A stretch of DNA of 64,000 nt from Beijerinckiaceae bacterium (GTDB taxonomy: Bacteria > Pseudomonadota > Alphaproteobacteria > Rhizobiales > Beijerinckiaceae), in NCBI GenBank assembly GCA_004564215.1, contig CP024846.1, forward strand, positions 2,480,001-2,544,000, read 5' to 3'. This document shows, one piece after another, positions 25,234-33,700 of the stretch. A model generated the notes under the pieces. It had not been told where the DNA came from, did not search any database, and worked only from the letters and a program-made list of their open reading frames with translations. The number at the start of each line of letters is the position of its first letter. Within the stretch, counting starts at the first letter, position 1. The position numbers and the translations under genes are program-made.

Positions 25234-26258
25234 CTAGGAACGTATGGGAAAGTCATTGACGGCTTTGACGCCACCGAATCCTTTCCGATTCCAAGACGAA
25301 CTGGCGTATTGGCTGCAATGGTGAACATGACGTCGGGAGCATTGTCCGTGAGAGAGCGGCCGTTCCACTCTGCGAAGCCGAATATAGCTGGAGTGCCGAC
25401 CTCGTAAGGGAGGATGTTGGGGAAGAACCGGTGTGCAACTTTTTCTCCGTACGCCGTGGGGTCTTCGGCGGTTCCATTTGCGGACACGACGCCGGCGACC
25501 GCCTTGGCGACGACCTCTCCGTAAGTCGCAAAGTCATCAGCGGGCCGGCCTGCGTTGAGGCAGTTGCCGAGGTCTTCGTTGAACTGCGTGAACAATGGGT
25601 GGATCATCGGAAGACCTACACGATTGATCGAACGCCAGCCGCCGGAGTCGGTGGCAAGCGTCGCCACTGCCCACACGCCGATCCGCCGCTTGTCGCTAGA
25701 GCCCACGAGCAGTTCGCCATCTGGCACTTCGAGCACGATCGAATATACTGTGTGGCCGGCGAATAGATTCTTCGCCTGATTTGGATCCCATCCAGATAGG
25801 TCGACGACCGTGCCGTCCTGAAACGCGTGCCCAACCGCGTGCAGGACATCAGGTTCAATCCAAAACGGGTCGCCGGCTTTGCCGGCCCAAATGCGCAGAC
25901 CGGTCGCCGTAGCGACGACCTCACCGGTTGTTCCCTGAGCGACGACTGTGCCTTCCGCATTCGGATCTACCGCGTCTGCGCCCCTGATATGCTGTACAAC
26001 GTAACGCTGCGCGCCTTGCTCGTCACGTTTGTCGAATGTAATACGATAGGTAACATCCTCAACGGCGTCGCCATTGAGGTCCACCTTGAATTCGTACATG
26101 CCTTCCGGATGATAGCCAGGCACAGGAATCGCGCCGGCGATTGAGTGGCAAACGTTGATCACGAATACAGTGCCGGACTCGCCGCGGAATAGATAGAGGT
26201 CCGTGATGTCGAGGCGGATGTCCTGCCGAGCGATCGGTGAATCGAGGTGATGGGACAT
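25227..26258 (-). CDS. DUF4331 family protein, 3' end altered by IS
   Basis: A 343-residue protein starting MSHHLDSPIARQDIRLDITDLYLF, the hallmark opening of DUF4331 proteins, with conserved HSDSP-like histidines, GDPFWIEPD and a C-terminal SLTDNAPDVMFTIAANTPV. The function is unknown. No signal peptide is present. The last residues and the stop codon come from the terminal repeat of the adjacent insertion sequence, so the original C-terminus is replaced by only a few residues; the domain itself is complete. Before the insertion it converged with the response regulator gene. Confidence 0.82.
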   Translation of the reverse strand: MSHHLDSPIARQDIRLDITDLYLFRGESGTVFVINVCHSIAGAIPVPGYHPEGMYEFKVDLNGDAVEDVTYRITFDKRDEQGAQRYVVQHIRGADAVDPNAEGTVVAQGTTGEVVATATGLRIWAGKAGDPFWIEPDVLHAVGHAFQDGTVVDLSGWDPNQAKNLFAGHTVYSIVLEVPDGELLVGSSDKRRIGVWAVATLATDSGGWRSINRVGLPMIHPLFTQFNEDLGNCLNAGRPADDFATYGEVVAKAVAGVVSANGTAEDPTAYGEKVAHRFFPNILPYEVGTPAIFGFAEWNGRSLTDNAPDVMFTIAANTPVRLGIGKDSVASKPSMTFPYVPRP

Positions 26259-26350
26259 GGTGTTTGCCCTTCTCCATTTACTAGACGGAATGGACTGTAT
26301 CGTAGGCTTAAGCGCTATCGCCGTCGACCGGGATTCATAGGCCTGGGAAG

Positions 26351-27001
26351 ATGAAACGAGGTCCAGACGTAAAGCGGCCCCGCTTTGTATCCAACGCAGC
26401 CGATCGCGTAGCGCGCGATCTGGAAAATCTTTACTGGCGAGAAATTCTTTGGCGCGGAAGCATGCGCAAGGACAAGGTCCTTCCCATGCCCAATGGGGAA
26501 TCGCTCAATACGCTCAGAGTTATTTCGCCAGGCGTCTGCATCACGGTCGCCCCAGGAAACCTAGAGCCGCGCATCATGTGCAGCCAGGTGGAAGGCGTGG
26601 GGACGCCCGCGCCGGAATGGTTCGCGACAGTCTACAACGCCTTTTTCGGACAGCATGTGTCGATCACTCCCGCAATATGCGTTCGATGGCTTGGCCGGCG
26701 GTCGGCTCCTCCGCAGGCGCTTGCATCATCAGGCGGCCACCATGGCCAATCTTTTTTAGGATCGTGTGGTTTCGCCCGCCGGACCAATCTCACGAGGCGT
26801 CGCGCGCGCGGAAAATCCTGGCGATTGGAAAAGAATTTGCTTAACGCCCAAGCGAAAATGTCCAGGGGCCTGAGCGAATTTGTCGCGGCCTGCCGGCATG
26901 CTCAACGGGCTTGTGAAACTCGAAATGGCGCCCACGTTGAGATGAGTAAGTTAAGCGAGACGATATCAAATCAAAACGCTGGCCGAATGCGCCGGCAATA
27001 G
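26351..27001 (+). pseudogene. chimeric open frame with duplicated kinase sensor fragment
   Basis: An open frame of 216 codons. Residues 16-105 are the same as residues 41-131 of the upstream histidine kinase apart from one substitution (Trp to Gly at 26494-26496). The fragment keeps the kinase reading frame. Everything before and after it is unrelated low-quality sequence; there is no transmembrane helix, HAMP or kinase domain. It looks like a remnant left by a local duplication, not a working gene. Expression of a soluble sensor fragment is possible but no good ribosome site is seen. Confidence 0.7.
26397..26667 (+). repeat. 271-bp direct repeat, copy 2
   Basis: The second copy of 22444-22714 (two mismatches). 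Right after its end, at 26668, the minus strand reads as the tail of a different gene (GQAIERILRE then stop), so the junction joins pieces of two broken genes. Confidence 0.95.
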
Positions 27002-27019
27002 CATGGAGGAGAAACGGCG

Positions 27020-27178
27020 ATGCTACCGCTAGAGACGTCTTCAGATCCAAAAATTGCGACGAAGAAAGAACCTACCGATCGTACCGCCGACATGCTGTGG
27101 CGGCTTATGCTTGCCATGCGCGTCGTCCTTCCGGGGGCTATGATCTTTCTGTTCTGCAAAGCCTATTTTGGTTGGTAA
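27020..27178 (+). CDS. small membrane protein, 52 residues
   Basis: ATG 27020 follows a strong GGAGGA site (27005-27010). The frame gives 52 residues ending in TAA at 27176. The first 24 residues are polar and charged (SSDPKIATKKEPTDRTAD). The rest, from MLWRLMLAMRVVLPGAMIFL to the C-terminal YFGW, forms one transmembrane helix with cytoplasmic Arg residues before it. I do not recognise the family. It lies downstream of the chimeric frame and before the convergent thaumatin-like gene. The strong ribosome site and codon use make it a credible small gene. Confidence 0.5.
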   Translation: MLPLETSSDPKIATKKEPTDRTADMLWRLMLAMRVVLPGAMIFLFCKAYFGW

Positions 27179-27330
27179 ATCCTAAGGGCAAGCGGGCGCT
27201 GGAGGCTCTTGAAAGAGCCTCCTCCTGGCCGTCTTAAGAAGCCGCTGCCGCGAGCAGTCCTTTGCCAGGCGATGAGGGTTGTGATCCCCACCCTCATCTC
27301 GGCGAGAGCCAAAGGATCGGCCTAGCCAAT

Positions 27331-28170
27331 CTATTTCGGGCCAGGAATTTTTGAGCCGGCAGGGCAGTAGGTCACCACATAGCCACGGCTCGCATTGACC
27401 GGGCATGTCACCTGCTTATCGTCGGTCGGGTGCTGATAGGCATCCGGACAGTTTACCCCGAAACATTTTCCACCCTTGACCTTGATGCCTTTCGTGGTGA
27501 AAGAGCAATCGAGGTTGGTTGTCCACGCAATGGGCACGTTGTAAAATATGTTGGCTGCTTTCGTTACGCAGTCGGTGGGGGAAACTCCCGGCCCGCATAG
27601 TTTGGGCGGAGAGTGAGGACCCGAGCCATAGTTCGTGCTCAGATTGACGAAGTCGTTTGTGGGCATGCCCTTGGGGGTGAACTCAAAATGGGTCCCAAAG
27701 GTCCCATCCTGGACCATTTGGGTGCCGCAGCAATTGTGCTGCTGCGCGCATATGCTGCGCCCGCTGAGATTGGGATTGCAGTAGGCCGCATATTTCGCGT
27801 CTTTGCCTTCCCACATCCAACCTTCGCGTTGTTTGGTGCCTGGGACGCCACCGAGGTCGGTCCATCCGTCGCAATTGGGGCACTGGTTGTCGGTCAGGTT
27901 CGGGTACGCCATGATGACATTCTGGCCACCTGGATTGAAGGACGAAATGGCCAATGATGTTTGGCCGCCGGCGCCCAATGGACCGATTTGCGGACCCGTT
28001 GATTTAAGGGTGAGGCCGAATTTGCACGCGTTCACAAATTTGATCTGCCCCGCGTCTTGGCCAACGCAAACCCATGGGAAGGCAAAAATTGCGAGGCCCG
28101 CGACCACGAGCCCAAGGGCGAACTTCCGGTTCGCAAACCGATTTTGTAACGTTAGTTTTTCTCTGCCCAT
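27331..28170 (-). CDS. thaumatin-like secreted protein
   Basis: A 279-residue protein with a signal peptide (FALGLVVAGLAIFAFPWVCVGQ). The mature part starts IKFVNACKFGLTL and has about 16 cysteines spaced as in thaumatin/PR-5 proteins, including CPNCDGWTDLGG, GTHFEFTP near the position of the acidic-cleft strand, and the C-terminal family signature CPDAYQHPTDDKQVTCP ending YVVTYCP. In plants such proteins bind glucan or act against fungi; bacterial members are rare and unstudied as far as I know. It is secreted and disulfide-rich. Start chosen at ATG 28170, after a GAGAGA site. Confidence 0.82.
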   Translation of the reverse strand: MGREKLTLQNRFANRKFALGLVVAGLAIFAFPWVCVGQDAGQIKFVNACKFGLTLKSTGPQIGPLGAGGQTSLAISSFNPGGQNVIMAYPNLTDNQCPNCDGWTDLGGVPGTKQREGWMWEGKDAKYAAYCNPNLSGRSICAQQHNCCGTQMVQDGTFGTHFEFTPKGMPTNDFVNLSTNYGSGPHSPPKLCGPGVSPTDCVTKAANIFYNVPIAWTTNLDCSFTTKGIKVKGGKCFGVNCPDAYQHPTDDKQVTCPVNASRGYVVTYCPAGSKIPGPK

Positions 28171-28619
28171 GATTTCTCTCTCGAAGAACTGCCTTAGCCG
28201 TCTCGGCGACGATCGTCGCTGGATGCGATCGAGAGAAGATAAACTACAGGTGTGGTGTAGAGTGTTAACATTTGGCACGGCTGGAAGCCGCCGATGACCC
28301 GTACGACCGAGCGGCCGGCGAATCTCAGCGCCATCGCTGATGCGGAGGTGGCGGCAAAAGGATATCGCCTATAAGGAAAATGGTTTTCGAGACCGGAATA
28401 ATTTTGGCGGAATGCTTCTCCCCCAAATGTAGGAGGCCAGGATGACAACGAACTGGCATGAAGCTGCCTCATACTTGCTTCCATGAGATGGGAATCGTCG
28501 ACTACGACGCGTGACAATTGCGCAACATTGCAGCGCCTTCGTTTGGAACGCATATCTGATAGCGCCGAACCCAAATTGGGACTGGGGCGTAGGTGATTGG
28601 CATAAAAAGGGGGGAGCGG
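28171..28619. other. divergent intergenic region without a gene
   Basis: 449 bases between the divergent thaumatin-like and RNase T2 genes. Open frames here have no family resemblance. It should hold two promoters. A strong GGGGGGAG ribosome site lies at its right end, before ATG 28620. Confidence 0.5.
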
Positions 28620-29633
28620 ATGAACCGGATCTTAGTTGCGGCAGGGGTTTTTGCGATATCGCTATGCCTCGATAGGGCAGCAGCGGACGTGCCTTTAACT
28701 GGTTTTTTTATCGCACGAGAAGCCTGCCCGGCCCTCCAATCAATCCGAAAGGAGACAAATCCCGGTGCCGTTCAAACCGAGCCGAACCGATCTTATCCGC
28801 TGCTTTCGAAAAACAAGCCCGCGGCATCGCATTACATGATTGAAATCGCCGGTGCCGAGCCGTCGCGTCGCTGGGTGGCCGTGACCTGTGGAGAACATGT
28901 GGTTTCGGCCGATGGCTCGACCCCTCCGCCCAAAACCAGCGAGGAAGAAGGGGGCGGCGGGCTCCCCTCATCGAAACAGCCGGCCTATGTCCTTTCCGTG
29001 AGCTGGCAGCCGGCCTTCTGCGAAGGCAAGAGCGACAAGACCGAATGCAAGACCCAGTCGGCGGGTCGGTTCGATGCCACGCATTTCACCTTGCACGGCC
29101 TGTGGCCGCAGCCGGGAAGCAATATTTTCTGTCACGTTTCGCCCGATCTCGTTGCCGCTGACAAAAACAAGGAATGGGACAAGCTTCCGGCTCCGAAACT
29201 CGAGGCTGCGACGCGCAAGAGCCTGGAAGAGGTCATGCCGGGAACAGCGTCGAATTTGGAGCGCCATGAGTGGATCAAGCACGGCAGTTGTTTTCAGGGC
29301 GAATCCGCGGACGCCTATTTCTCACGGGCTCTCGCGCTCATGGCTCAATTGAACGGATCAAAAGCTCGGGAGCTTTTCGCAAGTCACATTGGTTCCGAAA
29401 TCACGAACGCAGCGATCAAGGACGCCTTCGACGAAAGTTTTGGTGCCGGCTCTGGCGACCGTGTGCGGGTTTCCTGTAAGCGGGATGGGTCGCGCAACCT
29501 GATTGTCGAACTGACCATCGGGCTCGTTGGCGAGATCGATGACGAACCGTCTTTTGCTGAGTTGGTTGCAGCCTCCAGCCCCACGGATCCCGGCTGTCCG
29601 CGAGGGATCGTTGACCCGGTCGGCTTGCAATAA
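28620..29633 (+). CDS. RNase T2 family secreted ribonuclease
   Basis: A 337-residue protein with a signal peptide (ILVAAGVFAISLCLDRAAA). Both catalytic segments are present: CAS1 FTLHGLWPQ with H159 and CAS2 HEWIKHGSCF with H216, E217, K220 and H221. The enzyme cleaves RNA to 2',3'-cyclic phosphate products, in the periplasm or outside. An N-terminal region of about 115 residues before the T2 domain is longer than usual and of unknown role. DUF3616 follows 49 bp downstream. Confidence 0.9.
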   Translation: MNRILVAAGVFAISLCLDRAAADVPLTGFFIAREACPALQSIRKETNPGAVQTEPNRSYPLLSKNKPAASHYMIEIAGAEPSRRWVAVTCGEHVVSADGSTPPPKTSEEEGGGGLPSSKQPAYVLSVSWQPAFCEGKSDKTECKTQSAGRFDATHFTLHGLWPQPGSNIFCHVSPDLVAADKNKEWDKLPAPKLEAATRKSLEEVMPGTASNLERHEWIKHGSCFQGESADAYFSRALALMAQLNGSKARELFASHIGSEITNAAIKDAFDESFGAGSGDRVRVSCKRDGSRNLIVELTIGLVGEIDDEPSFAELVAASSPTDPGCPRGIVDPVGLQ

Positions 29634-29682
29634 AATCCTCGGGGATGAAGAGCAATTTGTCGGATCCTAGGGAGACGATGCC

Positions 29683-30729
29683 ATGGAAGCTTTAGGGATT
29701 GAATCGAAAGTTTTGGCTCGGCTGGTTCTTGCGTCCGCTCTTGTGGTTTCCCCAAGCTTCGCGGCCACAGCGGATCGGGGCGGCTGGAAAACACACGACA
29801 AAATCCAGGGAATGAAAGACGAGAACGGAGAAGCCAAGAAATCCAAAAATATCAGCGGAATTGCTTGCATTGAGGCAGTGGGGTTCCCAAGGCGATGCTT
29901 GGTCATCGACGATGAATTGCAGGATGCCCAATTCGTCACCCTTACCAAGGGTGTGATCGATGCGGGAAATTCCGTTCATCTGATTGACGGCGAATATCAC
30001 GATGAACCGCTCTCGCTCGATGGCGAGGGTGTCGCCTATGCCGACGGCTTCTTCTATGTGATGGGATCGCACGGCCATCCCCGTGATCCCGATCATAAGC
30101 TTAATCCCGAACGCGACAAAGACAAGATAGATGCAAAGATCGCTGCGAGCAGCCAGATCATCCGCATCGATGCATCCGCGGATGCGAACGCGATCGTCTC
30201 GACCGGGAAGCTCAAGGATATTCTTAAGAGCCAAACCGAACTGGCCAAATCTATCGACCAGCGCCTCGATGAAAATGGTCTGACGGTCGAGGGCATCGCG
30301 GTTCAGGGCGACCGGCTGTTCGCGGGATTGCGCGCGCCCTCGCTGCAAGGAGGCTTAGCAGCTGTAGTTTCCGTGAAGCTGGGAGCCCTTTTCAACGGAG
30401 CGGCTCCAGACCCGAAATTATTCCGCCTCCCGCTCGGCCAAAATCGCGGCGTGCGCGACCTTGCACGTTACGGCGAGGGCTTCCTCGTGCTGGCGGGCCC
30501 GGCTGCCGGGGTTGAAGGCCCCGCGGCGGTCTTTGCTTGGGATGGGAAAGGCGAGAAGGTGACGCTGCTCGCGGATCTTCCACGCGAGGAGCAAAAAGGC
30601 GAACAGATCAAGGCCGAGGCGCTGCTGCCGTTAGATTTAAAAGCCAAGGGCTTGCGTGTCCTGGTCCTTTATGACGGCGGCAAGGAGGGGGCGCCTCGCT
30701 CATTCCTAGTCGGCAAGCCGCCATTCTGA
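29683..30729 (+). CDS. DUF3616 secreted protein
   Basis: A 348-residue protein with a signal peptide (LVLASALVVSPSFAA). The mature part has NISGIACIEAVGFPRRCLVIDDE, DGEGVAYADGFFYVMGSHGHPRD and GLTVEGIAVQGDRLFAGLRAP, typical of DUF3616, a beta-propeller-like family of unknown function. It follows the RNase T2 gene by 49 bp on the same strand and is probably co-transcribed. Both proteins would act outside the cytoplasm. Confidence 0.85.
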   Translation: MEALGIESKVLARLVLASALVVSPSFAATADRGGWKTHDKIQGMKDENGEAKKSKNISGIACIEAVGFPRRCLVIDDELQDAQFVTLTKGVIDAGNSVHLIDGEYHDEPLSLDGEGVAYADGFFYVMGSHGHPRDPDHKLNPERDKDKIDAKIAASSQIIRIDASADANAIVSTGKLKDILKSQTELAKSIDQRLDENGLTVEGIAVQGDRLFAGLRAPSLQGGLAAVVSVKLGALFNGAAPDPKLFRLPLGQNRGVRDLARYGEGFLVLAGPAAGVEGPAAVFAWDGKGEKVTLLADLPREEQKGEQIKAEALLPLDLKAKGLRVLVLYDGGKEGAPRSFLVGKPPF

Positions 30730-31003
30730 AAAAACATCCAGAGAAAATTTGCGCGTAAAGCGGTTCCAACTCTTTGCTAAAGATGCAATGCGAGCGCAAC
30801 GCCAGGCGATATTCAGGGTCAGATTAGAAGCGTTTTAAATAATTGATATTACACGATTATTCCTTTTAATTGGAGCCGGCCGATGGCATGGTAATTGGAT
30901 GCATCCTCCAATGAGGCCCAATGGGAGCGTCCGAAATGTCATCTCTCCGCAATGCTGTGCATTTTGTCGGTTTGCGTGCAACTGAGGGCGCAAGCGTCCG
31001 CTG

Positions 31004-32293
31004 ATGAGGCTGGCCTTTGTTCTCATCCATCGCTTTGTGGGCCTCGCAATAGCGGCTTTTCTCTTCGTTGCGGGGCTGACGGGTTCTGTGATTTCATGGG
31101 ACCGTGAAATAGATCGCTGGCTGAACCCTCAACTTTTCAATGCCGCGAGTCAGAGCGAGCCTTTAGCGCCGCTAGACCTCGCCGGGCGGGTTGAGGCCTC
31201 CGACCCGCGCGGCTTCGTCACCTATCTGCCGCTTCACACAAAGCCGGGAGACTCGGTCTCGATGCTGGTCGATGCACGAGCGGACCCCGCGACCGGAAAA
31301 CTATTCGACCTCGGCTATGACCAAGTCTTTATCGATCCCGTGACAGGGGTGATCCTGGGCAAGCGTGAATGGGGCGTCATTGGGCTCGATCGACAACATC
31401 TCATCCCTTTCCTTTACAAGCTCCATTACAGCCTTTGCATTCCGGAACTATGGGGCATCGATACGTGGGGCGTTTGGCTCATGGGAGGGATCGCGCTCCT
31501 CTGGATCGTCGATTGTTTCGTTGGATTCTATTTGACGTTGCCGATGCGGCGCCGTGCGGTGAAGGATTCCCGCAGGGCAAATTGGTGGGGCCGTTGGAAG
31601 CCCGCTTGGCGGATCAAATGGGGAGGGTCCGGCTTCCGCATGAACTTTGATATCCATCGTGCTCTTGGCCTTTGGACCTGGATTCTTTTGTTTATTCTCG
31701 CGGTCACCGCCGCCTCTTTGAATCTTTATAAAGAAGTGGCGCAGCCGGTCGTCGCCTTTTTCTCGACATTCACACCGACCCCGAGCGACCTGCGCACGCC
31801 CGCGCCGAAAAACGCACCCATCATGCCGCAGCTCTCCACGTCGGAAATTCTCGTCCGCGCGCGTGCCGAGGCCGGGCGCCGGCAGTGGCAAGAGCCGCCG
31901 GGTGCAATCGGCTACATCCAGCAAATCGGCGTTTACAGCGTGCGTTTTTTTGAACGCGGCGACGATCATGGTGCGGCCGGCGTTGGGCCGGCGGAGCTCT
32001 ATTTCGACGGCGAAGATGGACGCTATCTCGGGGATCGTCTGCCCTGGCATGGCACCGCGGGCGATCTCTTCCTGCAAATTCAGTTTCCGCTGCACTCCGG
32101 CCGTATCGCCGGCATTGGGGGGCGGATTTTCATTTCTTTCATGGGCCTCGTCGTGGCCACGCTCTCGATTACCGGTGTCGTCGTTTGGTGGAAGAAATAC
32201 CGTGCCCGCGTCAGCCAGGCGCGTAAGCAGAATGTGACAATTTCGTCACGCCTTGCAGAATTAAATTCTGGATCAAGCCGGATGACCAAGTAA
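31004..32293 (+). CDS. PepSY-associated membrane protein (PiuB-like)
   Basis: A 429-residue inner-membrane protein. Four helices are visible: residues about 6-28 (FVGLAIAAFLFVAGLTGSVI), 160-180, 220-245 and 365-390, with two periplasmic PepSY-type domains between them. HLIPFLYKLHYSLCIPELWG and FDIHRALGLWTWILLFILAVT carry the conserved His of the PepSY_TM family. Members close to siderophore receptors are thought to reduce or release iron from siderophores in the periplasm. It opens the iron locus; the ECF sigma gene follows 210 bp downstream. Confidence 0.85.
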   Translation: MRLAFVLIHRFVGLAIAAFLFVAGLTGSVISWDREIDRWLNPQLFNAASQSEPLAPLDLAGRVEASDPRGFVTYLPLHTKPGDSVSMLVDARADPATGKLFDLGYDQVFIDPVTGVILGKREWGVIGLDRQHLIPFLYKLHYSLCIPELWGIDTWGVWLMGGIALLWIVDCFVGFYLTLPMRRRAVKDSRRANWWGRWKPAWRIKWGGSGFRMNFDIHRALGLWTWILLFILAVTAASLNLYKEVAQPVVAFFSTFTPTPSDLRTPAPKNAPIMPQLSTSEILVRARAEAGRRQWQEPPGAIGYIQQIGVYSVRFFERGDDHGAAGVGPAELYFDGEDGRYLGDRLPWHGTAGDLFLQIQFPLHSGRIAGIGGRIFISFMGLVVATLSITGVVVWWKKYRARVSQARKQNVTISSRLAELNSGSSRMTK

Positions 32294-32336
32294 ACTAAGC
32301 CATTTACAAGGGAAAGTCGCCCTTTGGAGAGTAGTA

Positions 32337-32351
32337 GAATTAAAATAATTC
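32337..32351. promoter_or_regulatory. candidate iron-control inverted repeat
   Basis: GAATTA-AAA-TAATTC is a perfect inverted repeat 150 bp upstream of the ECF sigma gene. It loosely resembles the iron control element bound by Irr in Rhizobiales. The match is to my memory of the consensus, so confidence is low. Confidence 0.3.
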
Positions 32352-32503
32352 CAAAACATTTGCATTGTCCACTCATAAGAAACGGCTAAAATCAGGTCTT
32401 GGAACTCAGTCTATTAGAAAGACTGGGGTGAATGCTAGGAATGTAAGGTGTTCAGCGTGAGGAAGATAAGCTCGCGCGCAACGATCTCAGGCGCCGGAAG
32501 CTC

Positions 32504-33022
32504 ATGACGATGTGGTCGAACACCCTCAGCAGGCTCTTCACTGCTCACCGGATGAAGCTCATAGCGATCGTCGCCAAGCGTGTGCGTGACCGTGAAGCCG
32601 CAGCTGATATTGTCCAAGATGTCTTCATGAGGGTATTCGAAGCGGGCAGCACGGGGTCGGCTGAAACGGACCAGCGGCTGATTTATGCGGCGGCACGCAA
32701 CGCGGCGATTGATCTCGGCATGATGAACTCGCGCCGGGCGCGATTAATGAAGGGCGTCCTGTTCGAGCAGATTACTCCGATCGTGGTCCCCGGCGGCGGT
32801 TCGAAGCTCGAGGCCAAACAGGCCATTGCGGCATTGGACGAGGCGCTGGCCGAACTTAGCCCCCGCGCTCGCGAAATCTTTCTAGCGCACCGTGTGCATG
32901 GTGAACCCACGGCCAAAATTGCAGCGCGTTTGGGCATTTCCGTGAGCGCCGTCGAAAAACATCTTGTCCGCGTCCTGCGGCATTGTCAGAGCCGGCTGGC
33001 CCCGCATCTCGACCGCACCTGA
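32504..33022 (+). CDS. ECF sigma factor, FecI-like
   Basis: A 172-residue sigma factor. Region 2 lies around residues 20-70 (REAAADIVQDVFMRVFEAG), region 4 around 110-160 (LDEALAELSPRAREIFLAHRVHGEPTAKIAARLGISVSAVEKHLVRVL). The latter is typical of FecI-type iron-starvation sigmas. A minimal FecR gene and a TonB receptor gene follow on the same strand, the usual order. It should direct transcription of the receptor. Confidence 0.88.
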   Translation: MTMWSNTLSRLFTAHRMKLIAIVAKRVRDREAAADIVQDVFMRVFEAGSTGSAETDQRLIYAAARNAAIDLGMMNSRRARLMKGVLFEQITPIVVPGGGSKLEAKQAIAALDEALAELSPRAREIFLAHRVHGEPTAKIAARLGISVSAVEKHLVRVLRHCQSRLAPHLDRT

Positions 33023-33139
33023 AATTCTTTTTCTTTTTTGATGCGGATTTTTCCGCCCCATTCGTTTATTAGAATGGATGTAAATTATCTTGCCGAGCCG
33101 AATGCGGCAAAATCATTGAAGAGAATAAGGGGAACCGCG

Positions 33140-33475
33140 ATGGCGGCAAGCGTGGAGCCAAGCGAAAAACAGCGCGACGATGCAGCGCTTTGGCTGGTCC
33201 GCCGAACCAACCGGTCCATTTCTCCGGCGGAAGAAATCGAGTTCTCGGAATGGCTTGACGCCGATCCGCGGCATCGGGTCGCCTATGCTGAAATTCAGGA
33301 TCTCTGGGTTTGCTTGGAGGAGCCCGCGCAACGGCTTGCCGAACGGGCGCTCCCTTCGCCGCGGCCGAGTGTTGCTTCGCGGTTACGCAAAGTTGGGCTG
33401 TTCGCGCCGGTGATCGCCATTGTGGCGCTGCTTTTCATCTGGTTCATCGATCCCTGGATTGTCCAGAAATGGTAA
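33140..33475 (+). CDS. minimal FecR-like anti-sigma (DUF4880 + one helix only)
   Basis: A 111-residue protein. Residues 8-60 are the cytoplasmic DUF4880 domain of FecR proteins (AALWLVRRTNRSISPAEEIEFSEWLDADPRHRVAYAEIQDLW). One transmembrane helix lies at about 86-103, and only eight residues follow before the stop. FecR proteins normally have about 200 more periplasmic residues. Only 225 bp separate this stop from the receptor gene, so the missing domain is truly absent, not frame-shifted. ATG 33140 has AAGGGGA upstream. It should still bind sigma but cannot contact a receptor. Confidence 0.8.
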   Translation: MAASVEPSEKQRDDAALWLVRRTNRSISPAEEIEFSEWLDADPRHRVAYAEIQDLWVCLEEPAQRLAERALPSPRPSVASRLRKVGLFAPVIAIVALLFIWFIDPWIVQKW

Positions 33476-33700
33476 GCCCACGCGTGGCGTGACGCGCAAA
33501 AACGCTCGCATTTGTCGGATGATCCGACGCCCCGCGCGGCTCGCGCCTTTCCCTCATCCCTCCCTAAGCTCGTGGCTCCGCGTAAGGGAGCCGCGACGCC
33601 CAGTTGCACTGCAGCAGTTTTTTCCCGCTGCCAGGTGCGGGTTTGCATCCCCCATTCGTCATTAGTGATGACAGGTGGTGCTTAGCTCGGGGGCAGTGGG

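Noticed and set aside
33476..33700. Frame-shifted remainder of the FecR periplasmic domain
   Set aside because: Only 225 bp are available before the receptor gene, far too short for the domain, and no FecR-like peptide appears in any frame.
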